A stretch of DNA of 6,100 nucleotides from Deltaproteobacteria bacterium (lineage in GTDB: Bacteria; Desulfobacterota; DSM-4660; Desulfatiglandales; B25-G16), in assembly GCA_019308645.1 (NCBI GenBank), contig JAFDHR010000331.1, positions 1-6,100 on the forward strand, in the 5' to 3' direction. Below, piece after piece: positions 1-4,598 of this stretch. The notes beneath the pieces were generated by a model. The model did not search any database and was not told the origin of the DNA. It saw nothing but the letters and a program-made list of their open reading frames with translations. The translations under genes were made by a program, and so were the position numbers. The stretch's first letter is position 1. Each line of letters opens with the position of its first letter.

Positions 1-321
1 TTTTCCATCCAATTTTTGCTTGAATTCCTCAGGACTCTGAGGAAACGGAAAAAGTTGATAAACAGCTCCTATAAAGCCTCTTAGATCTATACCATGGATT
101 GCACCCATAAGGTTGCCTATATCCCCAGATCTCTCGATTACATAGCCCGGTAAGGCAATTTTGCCAACCTCATGGCCTTGCCATGAAGCAATTTTTTCTA
201 CCGTATCGCAGAAGAAATGGGCAAAAAAGAAGTATTTCTCCAAGAGGAGAAGATCGCTTTCAATGTTAAAAAAGCCAAATGCAATCCGGCCATGACTTAG
301 GGAGTGAAATTCTAATGGCAA
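1..321 (-). CDS. Uncharacterised conserved-looking protein, N-terminal 107 codons (runs off left edge)
   Basis: I do not recognise this family by name. The frame is open from a TTG at 321-319 to the window edge, giving 107 codons that begin MPLEFHSLSHGRIAFGFFNI. The start is chosen because GGAGG (330-326) sits 4 nt upstream, and an in-frame TAA (360-358) lies just before that. The sequence looks like a real soluble protein: a short N-terminal beta-like stretch, then a hydrophobic aromatic segment (LLLLEKYFFFAHFFC, about residues 24-38), then charged and glycine-rich stretches. No signal peptide is evident, and the hydrophobic segment is too short and interrupted for a confident membrane helix. 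I have a vague memory of similar hypothetical proteins in Desulfobacterota, which I cannot verify. The gene is divergent from the flavoprotein gene at 546 and has its own promoter-like sequence, so it is probably a separate unit. The C-terminus is outside the window, so function cannot be assigned. Confidence 0.72.
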   Translation of the reverse strand, partial: MPLEFHSLSHGRIAFGFFNIESDLLLLEKYFFFAHFFCDTVEKIASWQGHEVGKIALPGYVIERSGDIGNLMGAIHGIDLRGFIGAVYQLFPFPQSPEEFKQKLDGK

Positions 322-354
322 GAGGCCTCCTTTTATTTTTTTCTTGCATTGCAG

Positions 355-382
355 AATTTATGGAGTATATCTTACCCGTCAA
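355..382 (-). promoter_or_regulatory. Candidate sigma70-type promoter for the minus-strand gene at 321
   Basis: On the minus strand TTGACG (382-377) is followed after 16 bp by TAAATT (360-355). Both are fair matches to -35 and -10 hexamers. They would start transcription near 348, about 27 nt before the TTG codon, which leaves room for the GGAGG ribosome-binding site. This is pattern matching only. Confidence 0.38.
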
Positions 383-405
383 ATAAAAAAATCTCAACTA
401 TTTCG

Positions 406-429
406 CCACAAAGTCACTAAGACACAAAG
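406..429. repeat. Three 8-bp tandem units, left arm of an inverted pair
   Basis: Three consecutive octamers fit the pattern NCAC(A/T)AAG (406-413, 414-421, 422-429). The segment 401-413 pairs with 497-509 at 11 of 13 positions, so this array and the one at 481-504 are inverted relative to each other. The function is unknown. From memory, closely similar phrases recur in intergenic DNA of many environmental bacterial genomes, which cannot be checked here. Confidence 0.6.
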
Positions 430-442
430 GGTAAATAAAAAA

Positions 443-477
443 ATTATAAATTATCAATTTTAAATTGCAAATTGTCT
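443..477. repeat. Five degenerate 7-bp AT-rich tandem units
   Basis: Five consecutive heptamers each begin with ATT (443, 450, 457, 464, 471), for example ATTATAA, ATTATCA and ATTGCAA. The A residues at unit ends are also mostly conserved. The array lies between the two octamer arrays. AT-richness makes some of this periodicity cheap by chance, but all five units stay in register. Confidence 0.5.
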
Positions 478-480
478 AAT

Positions 481-504
481 CCTGAGGCCTTCTTGCCTTA
501 GTGG
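481..504. repeat. Three 8-bp tandem units, right arm of the inverted pair
   Basis: Read on the minus strand, the octamers are CCACTAAG (504-497), GCAAGAAG (496-489) and GCCTCAGG (488-481). The first is near-identical to units of the 406-429 array, and the others are more degenerate. The array ends about 40 nt upstream of the GTG at 546, so it would lie in or near the 5' leader of the flavoprotein gene. Confidence 0.5.
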
Positions 505-545
505 CTAAATAGCAATAGAAATCAACGTAAAAAAAGGAGACGAAA

Positions 546-719
546 GTGAAGATTGTTATGGTTGGTGGCGGTGGTGCATGTATTGTCGGTGCAAATACCC
601 TAAGGGTTCTGGGTAACCCTGCACAGATTGATATTTATACAAGAAGGGATAGTACTATATATTATCCTTTGATGATATGTTTTATGCGACACCTCCATGG
701 TTTGAGAAAAAGAGGATAG
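546..719 (+). pseudogene. N-terminal fragment of the disulfide reductase, cut off by frame change
   Basis: The GTG at 546 is preceded by AAGGAG (534-539) with good spacing and is the natural start of the flavoprotein gene. Its frame gives MKIVMVGGGGACIVGANTLR, a beta-strand plus glycine-rich loop typical of an N-terminal FAD-binding Rossmann fold. It continues through a second strand (QIDIYTRRD) to IYYP at about residues 38-41. Beyond that the frame makes no family sense and stops at TAG 717-719. The family-like sequence resumes in a different frame (SFDDMFYATPPWF, from 665). Family members normally have about 12-15 more residues here, including the SxxxC or YxxC segment with the redox-active cysteine. 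This therefore looks like a deletion of about 40 bp, of length 3n+1, and not a single-base slip. It could be a true mutation or an assembly error. Confidence 0.75.
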
Positions 720-1861
720 GATTGCATACAGAAAAGAATGTTGATTCTATTGATAGAAAAAAGAAGACTGTCAAGGTTGATGGAGAAGAAATATCCTATG
801 ATATATTGGTAATTAATACTGGGGCCAGCATTAAAATACCGGATATTCCGGGGTTAGCTGGAGATAAGGTTCAATATCTTACCACAGAATTAAAGTATGC
901 TAAAAAGATAGAATCAATCATGCCCGAAGGAAAAAGAGCTGTTATCCTTGGCGGAGGCATAATAGGGTTAGAGATGGCTGAAACACTGATAAAAAAGGGG
1001 TATTCGTCTGTTTCTATGATAGTATCCTCTGCAAGTCTCCTTTCCCAGCAACTTGATCCTGATATGGGTGAAAAATTCCATTCTGTTGTAAAAAATGAAG
1101 GGATTTCACTGTATTTTTCCACATCTGTTGTTAGAGCAGAGCCTGGGAAGAATGGGATCAAACTCTTTCTCTCAAACGGTGAAACAGTTGAGGCAGATTG
1201 GGTTCTTGTGGCCAAAGGCATTATTCCAGATGTGGAGCTGGCACGAAATGCTGGATTAAAGATTGGTAAAACCGGAGGTATTGAGGTGAATCAATACCTT
1301 CAAACAAGTGATCCCTCTATTTATGCGGCTGGAGATTGCATTGAGGGATGGAATATGTTAAATGGAGAAAAAACAATTACCGCCTTGGCAACTCATTCCA
1401 ATAGGAATGGAAGGGTCATTGGACGGAATATTCACTTCGATAATATTGTGCCTTTTTTAGGATCATTAAATACCTTCGGGGCGGAAATTTTTGGAACTAC
1501 TGTTGTATCTGCCGGGATAAAAGAAACTGTAGCCAAGAAAGAGGGCCTGGAGGTTTTATCAATCGTTAGAAAGGCGACAACTCGAAAGAAAATGTTTAAC
1601 GGGGAGGGTTTCTGGGCTAAGTTGATTGCTGATTCAAATAAACAGACCTTGCTTGGTGTCCAAATGTTGGGTCCACGGGAGGTCAGCAGGATAGGTGAGA
1701 AAGTTCTTCTGATGATAGGCGAAGAAATTCCTTTAGCAAGAATATCTCAATATGAAACTATCTTTAGTCCTCCCCTAAGCAATGCATATGATCTGATAAC
1801 AAACGAGGTGGATATTCTCATTGGTGAGTTGCTAAAAATGGGAAAATCTGTTAAATGGTGA
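677..1861 (+). CDS. FAD-dependent pyridine nucleotide-disulfide oxidoreductase (CoA-disulfide reductase / NADH oxidase-like), main fragment
   Basis: These 394 residues carry everything after the FAD-binding N-terminus. They include VINTGA (45-50), the loop that closes the FAD site, and the NAD(P)H-binding motif LGGGIIGLE (91-99). The second FAD motif IYAAGD is at 215-220, followed by the THSNRNGRVIGRNI helix (239-252). The C-terminal dimerisation domain includes GAEIFGTTVVSAG (268-280) and FSPPLSNAYD (363-372). This architecture is that of CoA-disulfide reductases, NADH oxidases and persulfide reductases, which reduce disulfides, per/polysulfides or oxygen with NAD(P)H in the cytosol. No C-terminal rhodanese domain is present. 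The ATG at 677 lacks a good ribosome-binding site and is only the first ATG in this frame; the true gene starts at the GTG at 546. The predicted active-site cysteine is missing at the junction, so even a fused product would probably not reduce disulfides. The substrate cannot be fixed from sequence. Confidence 0.85.
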   Translation: MFYATPPWFEKKRIGLHTEKNVDSIDRKKKTVKVDGEEISYDILVINTGASIKIPDIPGLAGDKVQYLTTELKYAKKIESIMPEGKRAVILGGGIIGLEMAETLIKKGYSSVSMIVSSASLLSQQLDPDMGEKFHSVVKNEGISLYFSTSVVRAEPGKNGIKLFLSNGETVEADWVLVAKGIIPDVELARNAGLKIGKTGGIEVNQYLQTSDPSIYAAGDCIEGWNMLNGEKTITALATHSNRNGRVIGRNIHFDNIVPFLGSLNTFGAEIFGTTVVSAGIKETVAKKEGLEVLSIVRKATTRKKMFNGEGFWAKLIADSNKQTLLGVQMLGPREVSRIGEKVLLMIGEEIPLARISQYETIFSPPLSNAYDLITNEVDILIGELLKMGKSVKW

Positions 1862-1889
1862 TGTCTGTTGATAGTTGTCAGTGGTTTGT
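1862..1889. repeat. Four degenerate 7-bp tandem units, left arm
   Basis: Four heptamers in register all end in GT: TGTCTGT, TGATAGT, TGTCAGT and GGTTTGT (1862-1889). They begin one base after the flavoprotein stop codon. The segment TTGTCAGT (1875-1882) is the exact reverse complement of ACTGACAA (2035-2042) in the opposing array. Confidence 0.55.
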
Positions 1890-1908
1890 AGCAAAAACCG
1901 CACAATTC

Positions 1909-1960
1909 GTTAACCCATTTAAATAGGTAAAAAGAGTTTTACATCACATAATTGGTTAAC
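1909..1960. repeat. Inverted repeat GTTAACC / GGTTAAC with AT-rich interior
   Basis: GTTAACC (1909-1915) and GGTTAAC (1954-1960) are perfect 7-bp reverse complements. After one mismatch, three more base pairs extend the stem inwards. The loop is long (38 nt counted from the perfect arms), so this may be an operator-like or element-end signal and not a stable hairpin. Confidence 0.4.
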
Positions 1961-1969
1961 AATGAAGCT

Positions 1970-2009
1970 CCCCGCAGCACACGCGTCGCACATGCAGCGA
2001 GCTGCAGGG
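1970..2009. repeat. Imperfect GC-rich hairpin CCCCGCAGC / GCTGCAGGG
   Basis: The arms 1970-1978 and 2001-2009 pair at 8 of 9 positions, with one C/A mismatch, around a 22-nt loop. A competing small hairpin TGCAG-CGAG-CTGCA (1993-2006) uses the right arm. The local G+C content is far above the flanks, which suggests a repeat unit that arrived separately. It is not followed by a T-run. Confidence 0.42.
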
Positions 2010-2024
2010 TATTCTGGTGAAGGT

Positions 2025-2052
2025 ACAACTAACTACTGACAAAGGACAACGG
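2025..2052. repeat. Four degenerate 7-bp tandem units, right arm
   Basis: The heptamers ACAACTA, ACTACTG, ACAAAGG and ACAACGG (2025-2052) all begin with AC, and the next base triplet ACA (2053-2055) keeps the register. Read on the minus strand they resemble the TGTCAGT-type units at 1862-1889, so the two arrays form an inverted pair around the hairpins between them. Confidence 0.55.
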
Positions 2053-2058
2053 ACATTA

Positions 2059-2118
2059 CCCGATAGGGCGGACCGCTCGCTAAGGCTCACTTGGCCTCCG
2101 GCCATCCGCCCTATCGGG
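2059..2118. repeat. 60-bp palindromic unit with perfect 14-bp arms
   Basis: CCCGATAGGGCGGA (2059-2072) is the exact reverse complement of TCCGCCCTATCGGG (2105-2118). Inside, TGGCC (2092-2096) and GGCCA (2100-2104) form a second stem with a 3-nt loop. The unit is strongly GC-rich in an AT-rich context and lies about 50 bp upstream of rpmB. It resembles a REP/MITE-type dispersed repeat. It is not a normal intrinsic terminator because no T-run follows on either strand. Confidence 0.7.
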
Positions 2119-2170
2119 CTGCGGTGAACCGTGACAAAATAATAAATAGGAAACTAAAGGAAATAATAAA

Positions 2171-2356
2171 ATGTCCAAGGTGTGTGAAATATGCGGCAAA
2201 AGACCGGTTGCAGGCAATAATGTGAGCCATGCGCACAATAAAACAAAACGGCGCTGGTACCCAAATCTCCAAACATTGAGGGTTAAAGTAAAAGGACAGA
2301 CCAAAAAAATCACAGTATGCACGAGGTGTTTAAGGTCCGAACTGGCATATAAGTAA
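2171..2356 (+). CDS. rpmB: 50S ribosomal protein L28, four-cysteine zinc-binding form
   Basis: This 61-residue protein is a complete bacterial L28, a small, basic component of the large ribosomal subunit. It starts [20 protein letters not shown], the family signature, followed by the basic stretch [12 protein letters not shown] (23-34), then a beta strand with [20 protein letters not shown]. Cysteines at 5, 8, 50 and 53 form two CxxC pairs, as expected for the zinc-ribbon (C+) version of L28. Many zinc-responsive bacteria also keep a cysteine-free paralogue, but none is visible here. A purine-rich AAAGGA (2156-2161) lies 9 nt upstream of the ATG, slightly long but adequate. The gene stands alone: it is downstream of the palindromic stretch and converges on rel, with only 81 bp between the stop codons. 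Confidence 0.97.
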   Translation: MSKVCEICGKRPVAGNNVSHAHNKTKRRWYPNLQTLRVKVKGQTKKITVCTRCLRSELAYK

Positions 2357-2383
2357 GCAGTAGGCAGTAAGCAATAAGCAGTT
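2356..2383. repeat. Four 7-bp tandem units directly at the rpmB stop codon
   Basis: The heptamers AGCAGTA, GGCAGTA, AGCAATA and AGCAGTT (2356-2383) follow each other in register, the first sharing the last base of the rpmB stop. The segment AGTAGGCAG (2359-2367) is the perfect reverse complement of CTGCCTACT (2409-2417). A T-run follows at 2382-2386, so the paired arrays might end rpmB transcription, though no compact hairpin is seen. Confidence 0.6.
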
Positions 2384-2407
2384 TTTATCAAACATTTTTT
2401 CCTCCAT

Positions 2408-2435
2408 GCTGCCTACTCCATACTTCCTGCTGTTT
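2408..2435. repeat. Four 7-bp units in opposite orientation, near the end of rel
   Basis: The units TGCTGCC, TACTCCA, TACTTCC and TGCTGTT (2408-2435) are degenerate reverse complements of the heptamers at 2356-2383. The two arrays form a potential stem of 9 perfect plus several imperfect pairs with a 41-nt loop. T-runs at 2395-2400 and 2432-2438 flank this arm. A bidirectional terminator between the convergent rpmB and rel is possible. Confidence 0.5.
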
Positions 2436-2437
2436 TT

Positions 2438-3841
2438 TCAAATTCGCTCTACCTTGAGGACCTCCTTAATCTTTTTTATTTTTGAGATAATATCTCTTAA
2501 TTGAGCGAAATCAGAGATTTCAATAGTGAAGGTGGATATTCCCTTTTTATCAATAGTTGTCTGCACATTTGCGTCTAAAATATTAGCCTCGCTTTGCGTA
2601 AATATAGCACTTAAAGTCGATAGCATACCCTTTTTAGCGATATTGGTAACCTTTAATTTTGCTAAATAAGTCATATCTTCGGAAGGTTCCCATTCTACTT
2701 CTACTAACCGATCTGGGTCAACATCTTGAATGTGCCGGCACTTTTTTGAATGAATGGTGACTCCTCTTCCCCTGGTAATATAACCTATAACTGATTCGCC
2801 GGCTAGTGGGTGGCAACACTTTGCAAAGCGAATAAGCATATCACTCATCCCCTTAACCTTAATCCCAGTGTCTCCTTTTTTTCTCTTTATCTTGTGAACT
2901 ATCTTCTGGACAAGTCCCTCTGTCTTATCTTCTTTTATCCCTAAATGGGGAACGAGTCGGTTAAGAACCTGCTTTGCTGAGACTTTACCATAACCAATAT
3001 TAGCCAAAAGATCGTCTACACTGTTTAATGAAAATTTATGGACCACATCTAAAAGCTGCTCGCTGCTGAAATGTTTGTTTAAATTTAAATTAAATTTTTT
3101 AAGCTCTTTTTCCAGGATGTCTCTTCCGATAGTTATACTCTCTATCCTTTCTTCTTTTTTTATCCATTGTCTAATCCTGGTCTTGGCAGTAGATGTCTTT
3201 ACAAACTTTAGCCAATCCTTACTGGGTTTATGATTTTTTGAGGTAAGAATCTGAATTATATCTCCATTTTGAAGCTGATGGGTTAAGCGGACTATTTTTT
3301 CGTTTATCTTAGCACCTATACATCTATTCCCAATCTCTGAGTGGATACTATAAGCAAAATCAATAGGGGTTGCTCCCTTGGGAAGTTCCTTTACCTCACC
3401 TTTAGGCGTAAAAACATAGACCTCATTGCTAAAAAGATCCAGCCTCACTGTTTCTAAAAATTCCTTTGGGTCAGTCAGGCTTTTCTGCCATTCCAGCAAC
3501 TGCTTCATCCATGCATATTGAGTATGCGTTTCTTTGCCTGATTCATATCCTTCTTTATATCTCCAGTGAGCAGCAATTCCCTCTTCGGCGATTCTGTCCA
3601 TATCCCATGTTCTTATCTGTATCTCCATTCTTTCACCCAGAGGGCTAATTACTGCGGTATGCAAAGACTGATACATATTGGCCTTGGGTAGAGAGATATA
3701 ATCTTTAAAACGACCTGTTACAGGGTTCCACATGGAATGGATCAGGCCTAAAACCTCATAGCAGTCCTTTACAGAATTTACTATTATCCTGAATGCCAGG
3801 ATATCATATACCTGGTCTATATTCAGATCCTGCTCCATCAT
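2438..3841 (-). CDS. rel: Rel/SpoT C-terminal part: truncated (p)ppGpp synthetase, TGS, zinc-finger and ACT domains
   Basis: This 467-residue frame is the remainder of a RelA/SpoT-family protein. It contains most of the synthetase core: YDILAFRII (12-20, with the expected catalytic Asp13), GRFKDYISLPKANMYQSLHT (43-62) and MEIQIRT (72-78, with catalytic Glu73), then IAAHWRYKEG. A TGS domain begins at VYVFTPKGEVKELPKG (141-156). Next come a helical region, a conserved-cysteine segment KCCHPLAGE (340-348) with a further Cys at 367, and a C-terminal ACT domain (about 392-467). The GRHKH ATP-binding segment is encoded just upstream, outside this ATG-initiated frame, and no Shine-Dalgarno precedes the ATG at 3841. 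Any product made from here should therefore lack synthetase activity. The frame is closed upstream by a TAA at 3940-3938, created exactly at the junction of the 19-bp duplication. Confidence 0.9.
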   Translation of the reverse strand: MMEQDLNIDQVYDILAFRIIVNSVKDCYEVLGLIHSMWNPVTGRFKDYISLPKANMYQSLHTAVISPLGERMEIQIRTWDMDRIAEEGIAAHWRYKEGYESGKETHTQYAWMKQLLEWQKSLTDPKEFLETVRLDLFSNEVYVFTPKGEVKELPKGATPIDFAYSIHSEIGNRCIGAKINEKIVRLTHQLQNGDIIQILTSKNHKPSKDWLKFVKTSTAKTRIRQWIKKEERIESITIGRDILEKELKKFNLNLNKHFSSEQLLDVVHKFSLNSVDDLLANIGYGKVSAKQVLNRLVPHLGIKEDKTEGLVQKIVHKIKRKKGDTGIKVKGMSDMLIRFAKCCHPLAGESVIGYITRGRGVTIHSKKCRHIQDVDPDRLVEVEWEPSEDMTYLAKLKVTNIAKKGMLSTLSAIFTQSEANILDANVQTTIDKKGISTFTIEISDFAQLRDIISKIKKIKEVLKVERI

Positions 3842-3902
3842 CTTTTGATAAATGCTATAAAAATGCTTATGTCTCCCTTTTATCGTGGCTTTTATATTGG
3901 CC

Positions 3903-4598
3903 TCACTTAATTTTCTGGATAGAATTTCTTTTATCTCTTAGAATTTCTTTTATCTCTCGAATAAATTTTTCCTGCCCCTCTTGCCTCTGGGCAATGCCTA
4001 ACCTTATATCCTTGTAAATTTTTGGCTCGAGATAAAAAAAGGATAGATCCTCCAGGGTTGATTTCAGCCAGTAAATACCCATCCTTCCTGCAAGAGGTGC
4101 ATAAATATCAAGCGTTTCCCTTGCAATAGCTTCCTGTCTTTCAGGTGGTTGAAAGCCAAGGGTCTGCATATTATGTAATCGATCTGCCAGTTTAACGATA
4201 ATTACCCTGAGATCAGAAGACATAGCAAGAATCATCTTTCGTATATTTTCTGCCTGCTGTACCTCTTTGCTTAAAAAATGTATCTTGCTGATCTTTGTTA
4301 CACCATCTACTATGCCTGCCACCTCTTTACCAAACATTTGTTCAATGTCTGATAACTCAGTTAATGTATCCTCAACTGTGTCGTGAAGAAGACCGGAGGC
4401 GACGCTAACCTCATCCATTTTCATTTTGGTAAGAATTCCAGCAACTTCTAAGGGGTGGGTAAGGTAAGGCTCTCCTGATAAACGGACTTGTCCCTTGTGA
4501 ACCTTGGCCGAATATACGTATGCCTTTTCAATCAGACCTATATCTGCGATAGGATGATACGAGAGAATTTCTGAGGTTATGTTATTTAAGCGAATCAT
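3903..4598 (-). CDS. rel: Rel/SpoT N-terminal part: (p)ppGpp hydrolase (HD) domain, truncated by frameshift
   Basis: These 231 residues encode the manganese-dependent (p)ppGpp 3'-pyrophosphohydrolase domain of a bifunctional Rel. The motifs visible are HKGQVRLSGEPYLTHP (34-49, metal ligand His48), GLLHDTVEDT (69-78: His72-Asp73, Glu76-Asp77) and KLADRLHNMQTL (136-147, Asp139). Adding 5 gives the numbering I remember for Streptococcus Rel (H53, H77, D78, D144), so the hydrolase site is complete. Native sequence ends at residue 220, and the last 11 residues (RDKRNSIQKIK) are a frameshift tail. I prefer the ATG at 4598 (MIRLNN, with AAGG 5 nt upstream). A TTG at 4613 would add five residues but abuts its AAGGAGG with no spacing. 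The start overlaps the end of proS by 17 nt, implying coupled translation. From memory, a comparable Rel fragment of about 224 residues is hydrolase-active. Confidence 0.93.
   Translation of the reverse strand: MIRLNNITSEILSYHPIADIGLIEKAYVYSAKVHKGQVRLSGEPYLTHPLEVAGILTKMKMDEVSVASGLLHDTVEDTLTELSDIEQMFGKEVAGIVDGVTKISKIHFLSKEVQQAENIRKMILAMSSDLRVIIVKLADRLHNMQTLGFQPPERQEAIARETLDIYAPLAGRMGIYWLKSTLEDLSFFYLEPKIYKDIRLGIAQRQEGQEKFIREIKEILRDKRNSIQKIK
3920..3957. repeat. Perfect 19-bp tandem duplication that splits rel
   Basis: TAGAATTTCTTTTATCTCT occurs twice back to back (3920-3938 and 3939-3957). Nineteen is 3n+1, so the second copy shifts the frame. Removing one copy joins EIKEIL directly to SRKLSEANIKATIKGRHKHF and gives a continuous Rel of 713 residues from the ATG at 4598 to the stop at 2438. 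The TAA that closes the downstream frame lies across the junction (3938-3940). Confidence 0.97.

Larger units (their letters stand above)
1862..2170. other. 309-bp gene-free stretch packed with inverted repeats
   Basis: No protein frame here looks real. The stretch holds, in order, a heptamer array (1862-1889), a GTTAACC/GGTTAAC inverted repeat (1909-1960), a CCCCGCAGC-type hairpin (1970-2009), a second heptamer array in opposite orientation (2025-2052) and a 60-bp palindromic unit (2059-2118). The last 50 bp are the AT-rich leader of rpmB. Neither a clear intrinsic terminator with a T-run for the flavoprotein gene nor a confident rpmB promoter could be picked out. A non-autonomous element or a structured RNA is possible but unproven. 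Confidence 0.6.

Noticed and set aside
198..293. ATG at 293 (minus) as start of the leftmost gene
   Set aside because: This frame stops after 31 residues at TAG 200-198. The TTG at 321, in another frame, has the ribosome-binding site and stays open to the edge.
401..509. CRISPR array
   Set aside because: The units are 7-8 bp, contiguous and degenerate. There are no 20-40 bp repeats with unique spacers and no cas genes.
650..680. Programmed ribosomal frameshift in the flavoprotein gene
   Set aside because: No slippery heptamer or downstream structure is evident, and residues expected in the family are missing. A simple frame change would not explain that.
871..1221. 116-residue minus-strand frame inside the flavoprotein gene
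   Set aside because: It is an antisense shadow of a region whose plus-strand translation shows clear NAD(P)H-binding motifs.
2059..2118. Intrinsic terminator for the flavoprotein gene
   Set aside because: The palindrome is strong, but no T-run follows on either strand and it lies about 200 bp beyond the stop codon.
2080..2391. 103-residue minus-strand frame across rpmB
   Set aside because: It runs antisense through the secure L28 gene, and its ends are translations of the heptamer array and the palindrome. It has no ribosome-binding site or family resemblance.
3900..3960. Programmed frameshift joining the two rel pieces
   Set aside because: The exact 19-bp duplication fully explains the frame change, and shifting frames would leave extra residues in a conserved region.
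3466..4017. Plus-strand frames at 3466-3648 and 3793-4017 inside rel
   Set aside because: Both are antisense to conserved Rel domains, with no coding signals of their own.
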